Shown piece by piece: positions 1 through 8,409 of a stretch of DNA of 35,792 nt. Source of the DNA: Myxococcus xanthus (GTDB lineage Bacteria > Myxococcota > Myxococcia > Myxococcales > Myxococcaceae); contig NZ_JABFNS010000097.1 in NCBI RefSeq assembly GCF_013116825.1, positions 1-35,792 of the forward strand, given 5' to 3'. Each line of letters begins with the position of its first letter. Position 1 is the first letter of the stretch. The notes under the pieces were generated by a model. The model saw only the letters and a program-made list of their open reading frames with translations, was not told the origin of the DNA and did not search any database. The position numbers and the translations under genes were made by a program.

Positions 1-1
1 G

Positions 2-781
2 GTGGGGGCCCTGGTCCGGGTGGTGGACGCCGGCATCGAGCAGGGGGAGGCGGCCCGGGACGCGGTGGTGAATGACCGCCCCTACACGCTGAGCGAGGAG
101 GACCAGCAGGAGCTGCTGACGGCGGGCGTGGCGCTGATGGTGGCCCCGCCGGGCGTCAATCCGGAGCTGATGGTCCGGGTGGGGGTGGTGGACCGGCTGG
201 ACGTGGGCCTGCGCTACAGCGGCATCTCCCTGCGCGGGGACCTGAAGTTCCAACTGGCCCACGGCGGAGATGAGGTGGGCCGCTATCTGGAGCTGGGCCA
301 GCGCTCCTTCGACATGGCCCTGGGGGTGGGGGTGTCCAAGCACTTCTTCAGCAGCCCGGTCCTGGACGTGTTGGAGGTGGTGGAGATGAACGACTTCAGC
401 CGCTACGACGTGGAGGTGCCCCTGTACCTCAGCGCGGACTGGGGGGACGTCTTCAAGCTCTACGCGGCGCCCAAGTACATCTACAGCCGCACCCGGCTGG
501 ACGCGCGGCTGGTGGATTACTCCCAGCAGGGGAAGCCGGTGTCGGGCTTCGACGCGAGGCTTCCCGCGACGGTGGGCAGTCACTTCGTGGGCTCCACGCT
601 GGGAATCGCCGTGGGCTACCGGTACGTCCACCTCTTCGCCGAGGTGACGGGGGGCTACTTCCGGAGCAGGCCGCAGCTCTTCGGGATGGAGCGGAACCTG
701 GGGGGCGTCACCGTGATGCCTTCGGTGGGCCTGGCCATCCGGGCGGGCGGTTCGGACAGGAATCCGACGGCCGGTCGCTGA
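2..781 (+). CDS. Beta-barrel-like outer-membrane protein, 5' partial
   Basis: The frame is open to the left edge, so the true start and any signal peptide are probably outside the window; the GTG at position 2 is just the first possible codon. The visible 259 residues are rich in alternating hydrophobic/polar strands with many Gly, Tyr and aromatic residues (for example around residues 55-80, 130-165 and 200-250). This fits an outer-membrane or periplasmic beta-structured protein. No catalytic motif was recognised. It ends 107 bases before the preferred start of the cyclase gene on the same strand. Family and substrate are unknown; the barrel assignment is inferred from composition and strand pattern only. 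Confidence 0.6.
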   Translation: MGALVRVVDAGIEQGEAARDAVVNDRPYTLSEEDQQELLTAGVALMVAPPGVNPELMVRVGVVDRLDVGLRYSGISLRGDLKFQLAHGGDEVGRYLELGQRSFDMALGVGVSKHFFSSPVLDVLEVVEMNDFSRYDVEVPLYLSADWGDVFKLYAAPKYIYSRTRLDARLVDYSQQGKPVSGFDARLPATVGSHFVGSTLGIAVGYRYVHLFAEVTGGYFRSRPQLFGMERNLGGVTVMPSVGLAIRAGGSDRNPTAGR

Positions 782-888
782 GGAGCCGTCCCATCAGGTG
801 GACGCTGCTCGGCCGTGCAGTGGTGATTTCCGAGCGTTCCCCGGTGCCGATGGCCTCTGGTAGTGTCCGGGCCGGTGAGGATTTCCGC

Positions 889-2553
889 GTGAGCCAGTCC
901 CCCGTCCCGTTCGCTCCCCAACCCGGGCAGATTCGCGGCCCCCGACTGACAGGGCGCTTCGCGGATGGCACGCTCGGTGAGTTTCCCCTGGGGCCAGCGA
1001 CGTCCCTGGGCCGGCATCCGTCCAACACGTTGCGGCTGGTGGACCGGGAGGTTTCCAAGGAACACGCGGTCATCGAGCGTGTGGGCAAGGACTTCGTCCT
1101 CAAGGACCTGGGCTCGTCCAACGGCACCTTCGTGAATGGCCGCCGGGTGAAGGAGCTCAAGCTGCGCGACGGGGACGAAATCTCCCTGGGCGCCTCGCGG
1201 CTCATCTTCCACAGCGGCGAGCCGGTGGCGCAGCCCGCCGCGCCCACCGCGCCGGGCGTGACGGTGGTGGCGCAGTCCATCTCCATGCCGGCCTTCCTGG
1301 CGCAGATGGACCAGGTGCCGCAGAACTTCCGGCCCGCCGAGCAGGTGTCGGACGTGGAGGCGCTGCGCCGCGACTACGAGAAGCTGCGAATCGCCCATGA
1401 GTTCCACCGCCAGGTGAGCCTGCAGGGCAGCCAGACGGGGCTCTTCGAGCAGATCCTCAAGGTGGCCTTCCAGCTGCTGGCGGCGGACCACGGCGTCATC
1501 TTGAAGGTGGCCGCGGACGGCGAGTTCATCCCGTCGGCGGTGCACCACCGCTCCGACAAGGCCGTCAACGTCATGCTGTCCGACACCGTGCTCAAGCGCG
1601 TGGTGGAGACGGGCAAGGCGGTGCTGACGGCGGACGCCATCATCGACGAGCGCTTCTCCGCGGCGGAGAGCATCGTCGCGCAGGGCATCCGGTCCGCCAT
1701 GGCGGTGCCGCTCAAGGTGAACGGGAAGATCCAGGCGGTGCTCTTCCTGGACAGCCGGCAGCAGATCAACGCCTTCTCGGAGAAGGACCTGACCATCCTC
1801 TCCGGCATCGCCTCGCAGGCGAGCATCGCGCTGGAGAACGCGGCGCTGGCCGAGCAGATTCGCGCCGAGGCCGTGACGCGCGCGGAGCTCAGCCGCTTCC
1901 TGTCCAAGGCCGTCGCCGACGCGGTGATCGCCGGTGAGACGGAAGACCTGGCGCAGAGCCGGCTGGCGGAGGTGAGCTGCCTCTTCGCGGACATCCGCGG
2001 GTTCACCACCATCTCGGAGAACGATTCTCCGCAAGAGGTGGTAGACATGCTCAACGCATTCTTCACCGCCATGGCCGGGGTGGTGTTCCGCCACGAGGGG
2101 AACCTGGACAAGTTCATTGGGGACTGTGTCATGGCCGTCTGGGGGCCGCCGCTGTCGCACCCGGACGATGCCGCCCGCGCGCTTCGGGCCGCCTTGGAGA
2201 TGCAGGACGCCGTGCAGGAGCTGAACCGCCGCCGCGTGGCCGCGGGCAAGCAGCCCATCGAAGTGGGCATCGGCGTGAACACCGGGCAGGCCGTTGTCGG
2301 CTACATGGGCAGCGCCGAGCGCCACGAGTTCACCGCCATTGGCGACACGGTGAACACGGCCTCGCGCCTGTGTGGCATGGCGAAGAGCGGTGAGGTGCTG
2401 GCCTCCGAGTCCACGGTGCGCAGGGCGGGCGCCGGCTTCGACGTGGAGGGGCTGCCGGCCCTCCAGGTGAAGGGCAAGGAGAAGGCCGTGCCGACCTACC
2501 GCGTCCACGGGCTGGAATACACCACCGCCGCATCCACCTCTCGCCGCGCATGA
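889..2553 (+). CDS. FHA-GAF-class III adenylate cyclase
   Basis: Predicted soluble nucleotide cyclase making cAMP from ATP, with two regulatory modules. Numbered from GTG 889 (554 residues): an FHA domain at about 35-105 (GRHPSNT, then SSNGTFVNG, a phosphothreonine-binding fold), a GAF ligand-binding domain at about 182-322, and a class III cyclase domain at about 365-535. The two metal-binding aspartates are present (D368 in LFADIRGFT, D412 in LDKFIGD). So are the adenine-selecting K408 and D486 and the transition-state N489/R493 in IGDTVNTASR, which favours ATP over GTP. I chose GTG 889 because GTGAGG sits 8 bases upstream; in-frame starts at 820 (GTG) and 850 (ATG) lack a good ribosome site and would add a featureless tail. 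The stop overlaps the start of the kinase gene (ATGA), implying translational coupling. Confidence 0.93.
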   Translation: MSQSPVPFAPQPGQIRGPRLTGRFADGTLGEFPLGPATSLGRHPSNTLRLVDREVSKEHAVIERVGKDFVLKDLGSSNGTFVNGRRVKELKLRDGDEISLGASRLIFHSGEPVAQPAAPTAPGVTVVAQSISMPAFLAQMDQVPQNFRPAEQVSDVEALRRDYEKLRIAHEFHRQVSLQGSQTGLFEQILKVAFQLLAADHGVILKVAADGEFIPSAVHHRSDKAVNVMLSDTVLKRVVETGKAVLTADAIIDERFSAAESIVAQGIRSAMAVPLKVNGKIQAVLFLDSRQQINAFSEKDLTILSGIASQASIALENAALAEQIRAEAVTRAELSRFLSKAVADAVIAGETEDLAQSRLAEVSCLFADIRGFTTISENDSPQEVVDMLNAFFTAMAGVVFRHEGNLDKFIGDCVMAVWGPPLSHPDDAARALRAALEMQDAVQELNRRRVAAGKQPIEVGIGVNTGQAVVGYMGSAERHEFTAIGDTVNTASRLCGMAKSGEVLASESTVRRAGAGFDVEGLPALQVKGKEKAVPTYRVHGLEYTTAASTSRRA

Positions 2554-4793
2554 GCCCGACGACGCAGGCCTGCCCCAACTGCGGCCAGCCACACGACATC
2601 CGCGTCTACGTGAGCGGCCAGCGTGTCCAGTGCCGCTGCGGCATCCGGTTCGAGGCCCGCCGGGGTGACGTGGCCGCCGAGGTGGCGCGCAACACGATGG
2701 TGCCCACGGGCAGCGGCGGCCAGGAGCAGCGCCCTCCGGCCCATGGGACCTCCGGCGTGGTGACGGTGGTTCCTCACGCGGAGCCGGAGCCAGGCATCGA
2801 TGTCTCCCTTTCGCGTGCTCCGGAGCCCGTGCGCTCCGTCCCTCGCGGCGGCGTGAACGGGCTGCCGGGCGTGGCGGCGCCGGGGACCAGCGGAGTGGCC
2901 CTTCCCTCCAGCAACGGAGCTTCGGACGCGTCAGTGGAGCAGACGTTGGTGCGCTCGTCCGCGAAGACGGGCTCGGACAGTGCGCACTCGGAGCTGAACG
3001 CGCACGAGAACAGCACCTTCGTGGGCACGGGCAAGGTGGACCTGCCGGGCTTGGAGCTGCTGGAGCTGCTCGGGCGCGGCGGCATGGGCGAGGTGTGGCT
3101 CGCGCGGCAGCAGTCGCTGGGGCGCACGGTGGCGGTGAAGCTGCTGCCGCCGCGGCTGGCGAAGGACCCGGAGTTCGTCACGCGCTTCGAGAAGGAAGCC
3201 ACGGCGCTGGCGGCGCTCAACCACCCGCACATCATCCAGATCATCGACCGGGGCGTCGCGGGCGAGCACTACTACTTCGTCATGGAGTACGTGGAAGGCC
3301 GCTCGCTGCGCGAGGCGATGTCGGCCGGGCTCGCGCCGGAGAAGGGCATCAAGCTCCTCCTGGCGGTGGCGCGCGCCATCGAGTGCGCGCACGACAAGGG
3401 CATCATCCACCGCGACCTGAAGCCGGAGAACATCCTGCTGGACGGGCGCGGGCACGTGAAGGTGGCGGACTTCGGCCTCGCGGGCATCCGCGCGCCGGAC
3501 TCGCGCCTGCAGCTCACCGCGACGTCGGTGGCCATGGGCACGCTGAACTACATGGCTCCCGAGCAGCGCCGCGACGCGAAGAACGTGGACGGGCGCGCGG
3601 ACCTCTTCTCCCTGGGCGTCATCCTCTACGAGGTGCTCACCGGGGAGCTGCCGCTGGGCCGCTTCAAGCTGCCCTCCTCGAAGGTGCCGGGGCTGGACCC
3701 GCGCGTGGACCCGGTGGTGGACCGCCTGTTGGAGCAGGACCCGGCCGCGCGCTACGAGAAGGCCAGCGAGCTGTGCGCCGCGCTGGAGGTGATGATTGCC
3801 ACCAGCTCCGCGCCGGGCATTCCGCAGAGCGACCTGGACGGGCGCATGGTGCCCGCGGCCGCGCGGTCGGTGCTGCCGGCGCGGCAGACCGCGCTGTCGC
3901 GTCAGCTCCGCTCGGGCTGGCGGCGCGTGCGCGGTGGCTTGTCGGTGGTGGGCGGGCTGGCGCTGCTGGGCTTCGCGGTCCGGTGGTTCGTGGGGCCGGT
4001 GAGCCTCCACCTGGGCGATGACCAGGGCGTCATCATCGGCACGAAGGGTATCCAGGTGAAGCCTGGCAACCGGGTGCTGCCGCCGAACTCCTACGGTGAG
4101 GTCTTCTCATCGCTCTCCTTCGCGGCGCCCACCAAGGCGGGGGGCACTTCGCGCCTGGAGCTGGGCTTCAACGAGGGCAACGAGGAGGTCAACGTCCACA
4201 GTGGCCAATGGCGGCTGGTGGATGGGGAGCTCCAGGCCTTGCAGGCGGGCAAGGAGACCAATGGGCGGCGGCTGATTCCGCGCGCGTACATCGCTCAGCG
4301 CTACTTCTCGTCCAACGATTTCACGGCTGAAGTGCTGATGGACGTGGCGCGGCTGGGTCCGGAGTACGCGCAGGAAGCGGATGCGCAGCACTACGGCGAG
4401 CTGGCGTTCCGCATCAAGGACTTGCAGGTCTCCGCGTTCGCCATTCCGGACGTGGGCATGCGGCTGTCGTGGCGCTACTTCATGCCGGACGGGCGCGAGG
4501 TGGTGGGGAACAGCGCGCAGGACACGGAGGCGCTCGTCGAGGACGAGATGCCGCTGCCGGCCCACGGCCCCTACCAGGTGCGGCTGCAGCTGCGCCGGAA
4601 CAGCTCGGGCGTGCTGGTGGAGGCGTTCCTCAACAACGAGCGCTTCGCCCGCAAGCTGCTGGTGGGCCTGGAGGACCGCGTGGGCAAGGTGGCCCTGGGT
4701 TGCCGCAACCTGTCCTGCTCGTTCGATGACTTGAAGGTCCGGGGGCACCTGATGCCCCGGCCCGCCCGCCGCGTCGCCGCCAGCCCCGAGTAG
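2550..4793 (+). CDS. Membrane Ser/Thr protein kinase with N-terminal zinc ribbon and C-terminal extracytoplasmic domain
   Basis: A eukaryote-like (PknB/Pkn type) kinase of 747 residues. Visible in order: a Cys4 zinc-ribbon-like knuckle (C8, C11, C28, C30); a low-complexity linker to about 165; a kinase domain at about 168-415 with glycine loop GRGGMGEVW, catalytic lysine K197, HRDLKPEN (D289) and DFG (D307), and MAPEQ in the activation segment; a single membrane span at about 463-482; and a C-terminal domain of about 260 residues outside the membrane. That domain resembles a concanavalin/LamG-like sandwich, which is an inference from its strand pattern and EFVN/LNNERF-type segments. All catalytic residues are present, so it should be active. 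Its ATG overlaps the cyclase stop, so both are probably made together, and the FHA domain of the cyclase may recognise a substrate of this kinase. Confidence 0.95.
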   Translation: MSPTTQACPNCGQPHDIRVYVSGQRVQCRCGIRFEARRGDVAAEVARNTMVPTGSGGQEQRPPAHGTSGVVTVVPHAEPEPGIDVSLSRAPEPVRSVPRGGVNGLPGVAAPGTSGVALPSSNGASDASVEQTLVRSSAKTGSDSAHSELNAHENSTFVGTGKVDLPGLELLELLGRGGMGEVWLARQQSLGRTVAVKLLPPRLAKDPEFVTRFEKEATALAALNHPHIIQIIDRGVAGEHYYFVMEYVEGRSLREAMSAGLAPEKGIKLLLAVARAIECAHDKGIIHRDLKPENILLDGRGHVKVADFGLAGIRAPDSRLQLTATSVAMGTLNYMAPEQRRDAKNVDGRADLFSLGVILYEVLTGELPLGRFKLPSSKVPGLDPRVDPVVDRLLEQDPAARYEKASELCAALEVMIATSSAPGIPQSDLDGRMVPAAARSVLPARQTALSRQLRSGWRRVRGGLSVVGGLALLGFAVRWFVGPVSLHLGDDQGVIIGTKGIQVKPGNRVLPPNSYGEVFSSLSFAAPTKAGGTSRLELGFNEGNEEVNVHSGQWRLVDGELQALQAGKETNGRRLIPRAYIAQRYFSSNDFTAEVLMDVARLGPEYAQEADAQHYGELAFRIKDLQVSAFAIPDVGMRLSWRYFMPDGREVVGNSAQDTEALVEDEMPLPAHGPYQVRLQLRRNSSGVLVEAFLNNERFARKLLVGLEDRVGKVALGCRNLSCSFDDLKVRGHLMPRPARRVAASPE

Positions 4794-4897
4794 CCCGCGC
4801 GGCAGGCGAAGGCTTGCGCGGACGCCGCTCCATCCCCAGCTTGCTCCCGGCATGTTCCGCCTCGCGGGCGTCCATGCCGAGCCTTCAGGGGGACGGG

Positions 4898-5791
4898 ATG
4901 GAGCTGTGGCGCATGGCGCTGGCGCCGGTCTACGCGGCGTGCCTGTTGGGGCTGTTGGTGGCGGCCTTCGCCTACGGGCGCAAGGACGTGGCGTCCCGTC
5001 CCTACCGCGTGCCCCTGTTGTGGTTCGGACTTCTGGCGGGGATGTCGCTCATCGTGCTGCGGCACGTCCAGGGGACCGGGGCGGTGTTGGCCTCGGAGAC
5101 CGCCGTGAAGGCCCTGGGCGCTGCCCTGCTGGTGCTGGCCGCGGGGTTGGCGCTGCGGGGCGCCTGGGCCCGGACCCGGGCCAACGTGCTGCGGGGTTCG
5201 GCACCGGTGCCGCTGGATGACGCGGTGGCGGCGCTGCGTGCCGGTGCGTCCCCGGGCTGGGGCGTCTACCACGGCGTCCTGGACGCGGAGTCGACGTTGA
5301 CGTCGCCCGGTGGCGTGCCGTGTGTCTTCTTCGACGCGGAGGTGCGCGAGGTGGCGGCGGACGGCCGTCGCGGGCCGCTGTTGTCCCGTGAGCGCGCGTA
5401 TGCGCCGGTGCTGGCGCTGCGTGGCCAGCGCGTCCGTGCTTCGGTGTCCTTTTCGCCCGCGTCGCTGATGGCCCCGGTGGAGGTCCGCCGGTGCAAGGCC
5501 CTGCCAGGCGCGGTGCCCGCGTCCTGGTATCAGACGGCGCATCTGGAGGCCCTGTCCTGGGAGCGCGTGGGCGCGGTGGGCGAATCCTGCCTCGTGGTGG
5601 GTGAACTCCGGAGGGGCCCTGTCGAGGGCAGCTACACCCTGGTCGGTCGGGAGGGGGGCCCCGCGATGTTGGTGCTGGGGCCCCAGGCTCCGGCCACCCG
5701 TGGGGCGCTGGCGCGCCGGGCCTGGCGGCACTTCGCGGCGGCCGGGGTGTTGTCCCTGGCAGCGGCCGTCGTCCTGTCTCGGGCGCTGTGA
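4898..5791 (+). CDS. Membrane protein with GIDE/BAM-like domain
   Basis: 297 residues. There are two hydrophobic segments near the N terminus (about 7-25 and 40-55), a third at about 70-90, and one at the very C terminus (about 278-296). The soluble middle part contains G-x-Y/L-tSPGGVPCVFF-D-EV, the pattern typical of the GIDE (BAM) domain of mitochondrial MUL1/MAPL and its bacterial relatives. The usual RING finger is absent, as in bacterial homologues. ATG 4898 is preferred because AGGGGGA lies directly upstream; the longer in-frame starts at 4814 and 4874 have no ribosome site and precede the first membrane span with a non-hydrophobic tail. It lies 104 bases after the kinase gene, probably in the same transcript. 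The role is unknown; membrane-associated signalling is only a guess from context. Confidence 0.75.
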   Translation: MELWRMALAPVYAACLLGLLVAAFAYGRKDVASRPYRVPLLWFGLLAGMSLIVLRHVQGTGAVLASETAVKALGAALLVLAAGLALRGAWARTRANVLRGSAPVPLDDAVAALRAGASPGWGVYHGVLDAESTLTSPGGVPCVFFDAEVREVAADGRRGPLLSRERAYAPVLALRGQRVRASVSFSPASLMAPVEVRRCKALPGAVPASWYQTAHLEALSWERVGAVGESCLVVGELRRGPVEGSYTLVGREGGPAMLVLGPQAPATRGALARRAWRHFAAAGVLSLAAAVVLSRAL

Positions 5792-5794
5792 GAC

Positions 5795-5820
5795 GCGCGG
5801 CGGGGGCCGTACCGCCGCGC
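5795..5820 (+). terminator. Stem-loop between convergent genes
   Basis: A perfect 9-base inverted repeat, GCGCGGCGG and CCGCCGCGC, separated by 8 bases. It begins 3 bases after the stop of the GIDE-like gene and faces the convergent 788-residue gene. There is no T tract, so it is terminator-like rather than a classical intrinsic terminator. Confidence 0.4.
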
Positions 5821-5885
5821 AGGCGCGTGATGTGCCGCCAGGCCTCGCGGCCCGAGCGCTGACGCCCAGGCCGGTCGGGTCGCGC

Positions 5886-8252
5886 TCAGGCGGCTCCGGT
5901 GCTTCCGGTGCCTCGCGTGGTGGAGAACACGAGCTGTTCCTCGCTGTCCGCCACCCGCACGGTGAGGGTCCGCTCCACGCCCGCGAGACCCAGCGGCGTG
6001 GACTGCGCCAGGTCCGAGAGCAGGGAGCCCGCGGCGCGCAGGTGGAAGCCGGTGGTCCACATGCCCTCCAACTCGCCGAACACGGTGCGCAGCTCGTCCG
6101 GGGCCTTGCGTTCGTCAATGGCGCGGCGCAGGCGCACCATGCCGCTCACGAAGTTCCGGCACCGCATCAGCGTGTTGGGGTTCTTAGAGATGACCTCCGC
6201 GAAGCTGAAGTTGCCGCCACCCGGGCGCCACTCGCTTTCGATGAGCTGCAGGTCCTTGCCCAGGTCGCGCACCGTGGGGTCCTTCTGGAAGTACCACTTG
6301 GCGATCTGCGCGGCGCGGCTGGGTGACAAGTCATTCAGCATGAGGCTGCCTTGCTCCTGCACCTCGCGGAGGTAGGCCTCCCAGATGGGGGCGTAGACCG
6401 CGCGCCGGAACTCGGCGGAGGCGCGGGGGAGCTGCTCGCTCCAGGGCAGCGCGCGGGCCAGGGCGCGTGAGAAGCGGGACAGCTCCAGCGTCTGGATGCG
6501 GGGCACCAGGGCGCGGAACGAGTCATCCGCCATCTTCAGCTCGAGCCGCGTTTCGATGGGGTGCTTGCCCATGTCCTCCTGCATGGCGCTGATGACGGTG
6601 GCCGCGTCCTTCGCGTCCAGCACGCCCCAGACGACGGCGTCATCCACCGCCTGCTGCAGGTCCTTGCGCGACAGCTTCTTCTGCCGTCCCCACAGCATCA
6701 GGTGCAGGCCGTAGCCGAAGTCAGAGGCCACGGGGGTGGGGGAGAAGCGCGTCATGTCCGCCTTCAGGTCCACCACCCACTGGCCGCGGGTGCCCAGCAG
6801 CTTGTCCTCGTAGCCCCGGCGTCCGAGGAACGCCATGCGCCGGGCGCCCTGGAAGTTCTCCTGCGTCACCCAGGACTGCTTGCTGACGTTCTTCGCCTTG
6901 AGCAGCTCGAACGAGCCAACCCCCAGCGAGAAGCCGTAGGCCTGCTGGCGCGTGAGCGTGGTGGCGTGGAGGTAGTTGCGCAGCTCGAACTCGCTCTGCT
7001 GGGCGGGGAGGCTCTTCATCCACTTCAGCAGCTCCACCAGGTTGCCCTTGAGCAGGGACTCGTGGAAGCGCATCGCGGTGACGTCCTCCACGACGACCTC
7101 CAGCAGCGTGGAGGTCTCCGACAGGCGCAGGTATTCGTACTCGAAGCCCTCGGCGACGTGCGTGCGGACGGCGTTCTCCAGCGCCTCCGTGACGCGGGCC
7201 TTGAAGTCGGCCCAGGCCTGCGGAAGGTTGGCCGGGTCCGCCAGCTGCGGGTCGATGCCAAGGCGCTCCAGCACCAGGCCCAGCACCTTCTTCTGGTTGT
7301 CGTCCAGCTTCGCCTTGCTGGCCTTGTCCACCAGGCCGTCCATGATTTCCACCGCGGTGGTGCCCTTCTTGACGAGGTCGCGAAGGACGGGCCCCAGCAG
7401 CGCTTCCAGCAGCTGGCCCAGCTGGGCCTTCACCGCCGCCGGGTCCAGCAGCTCCACGGTGATGCCCAGGCCGGCGGAGAGCGCCTGCTCATGGGACTTC
7501 GCCTTGCGCACGGCGACCTGGATGCGGCCGGCGCGAGGACGGGAGAAGCTGAGCTGGTAGTCGTCGGTGAGGGACACCCGGGCGGACAGGCCCGCCTTGG
7601 CGCTGGTCTTCAACGCGAGCAGCTCATTGCCGCGCAGGAAGCCCAGGCGGTTGAGGTTGGTGGGGAAGATGTCCGCCCAGTTGAGCTCCAGCCGTGTGTG
7701 GAGCGCGCCGCGGGCCTGCCACGCCACCGCGTCCCCCGTGGTCAGCTTGGCCAGGTCGGTGGCCTGCATCAGCCGCAGCTCGGCCAGGTCGGAGCGCACG
7801 GCCTCGCGCATGTTCTCGCCCAGCGGATGCGCGCGGTAGTCGCTGAGCGTGACGGACAGCTCCGTCTGGTTCTCGGCGGCGAGGAAGGACAGGCTGGCGC
7901 TCACGGCGGCCTTCACGCGCGCGGACACCTGGTAGCGCATCCACCCGATGTCACTGCCCAGCAGCAGCTGGGGCCGGGGCCCTGGCTCGGCGCTCTCCGG
8001 GCTCGGCTCGCCGATGATGCCGTTTTCGTCCACGTCGCCCAGCGAGTTGAAGTTCCGGATGGACGCTTCGCCGGTGGCCTCGAAGGAGAGGGTGAAGCCG
8101 TGCATGGCCAGCTTGGGTGGAAGGATTTTCTCTTCCGTGAAGGTCCCCTGGGCCAGCGGCACCTTGATGTCCTGGTCCTGCAGCTTCACGTCGGGCACCT
8201 TGCCCGCCACGACGTCGGGAAGCTTCTCCAGCAGCTTGTTGACCACTTTCAT
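5886..8252 (-). CDS. Large protein of unknown function (788 residues)
   Basis: I do not recognise this family. The start at 8252 is chosen because AGGGGGA lies 6 bases upstream of the ATG; in-frame sequence further upstream is low-quality and collides with the regulator gene. The protein has no signal peptide, no membrane span, no transit through Cys-rich motifs and no visible Walker, HTH or protease motif. It is rich in charged helices with many Leu/Glu/Lys, and the first 300 residues look more beta-rich (repeated SLSF, TELSVTLSDY, ARVSLTDDYQLSFSR). Codon use is strongly coding-like throughout, so it is a real gene. It follows the sigma54 activator on the same strand after a 157-base gap that holds a weak -24/-12-like element, so it might be a target of that activator (inference). 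Confidence 0.85.
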   Translation of the reverse strand: MKVVNKLLEKLPDVVAGKVPDVKLQDQDIKVPLAQGTFTEEKILPPKLAMHGFTLSFEATGEASIRNFNSLGDVDENGIIGEPSPESAEPGPRPQLLLGSDIGWMRYQVSARVKAAVSASLSFLAAENQTELSVTLSDYRAHPLGENMREAVRSDLAELRLMQATDLAKLTTGDAVAWQARGALHTRLELNWADIFPTNLNRLGFLRGNELLALKTSAKAGLSARVSLTDDYQLSFSRPRAGRIQVAVRKAKSHEQALSAGLGITVELLDPAAVKAQLGQLLEALLGPVLRDLVKKGTTAVEIMDGLVDKASKAKLDDNQKKVLGLVLERLGIDPQLADPANLPQAWADFKARVTEALENAVRTHVAEGFEYEYLRLSETSTLLEVVVEDVTAMRFHESLLKGNLVELLKWMKSLPAQQSEFELRNYLHATTLTRQQAYGFSLGVGSFELLKAKNVSKQSWVTQENFQGARRMAFLGRRGYEDKLLGTRGQWVVDLKADMTRFSPTPVASDFGYGLHLMLWGRQKKLSRKDLQQAVDDAVVWGVLDAKDAATVISAMQEDMGKHPIETRLELKMADDSFRALVPRIQTLELSRFSRALARALPWSEQLPRASAEFRRAVYAPIWEAYLREVQEQGSLMLNDLSPSRAAQIAKWYFQKDPTVRDLGKDLQLIESEWRPGGGNFSFAEVISKNPNTLMRCRNFVSGMVRLRRAIDERKAPDELRTVFGELEGMWTTGFHLRAAGSLLSDLAQSTPLGLAGVERTLTVRVADSEEQLVFSTTRGTGSTGAA

Positions 8253-8326
8253 GCGCGTCCCCCTGGGCTGAAGCCTCCTGCACGTGGGCCGGAGGTCTCT
8301 TCGTCGTACGCCGTTGCCCAGCTCGG

Positions 8327-8342
8327 AACAAGGCGGATACCA
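8327..8342 (-). promoter_or_regulatory. Weak sigma54-like -24/-12 element
   Basis: On the minus strand the sequence reads TGGTAT, 5 bases, TTGTT. The GG-to-GT spacing is the 10 bases expected for sigma54, but the -12 element lacks the usual C of TTGC. It lies about 75 bases upstream of the start of the 788-residue gene. It is a partial match only. Confidence 0.25.
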
Positions 8343-8409
8343 GAAAAGACCGGTGGTCAGCGGACAGATGCCCTGGAGGGTGGGGTGGAGGCCGCCCCCG
8401 CGCGGTGCG

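Noticed and set aside
655-2592. 645-residue minus-strand frame
   Set aside because: Mirror of the cyclase gene; His/Arg-rich and without domain features.
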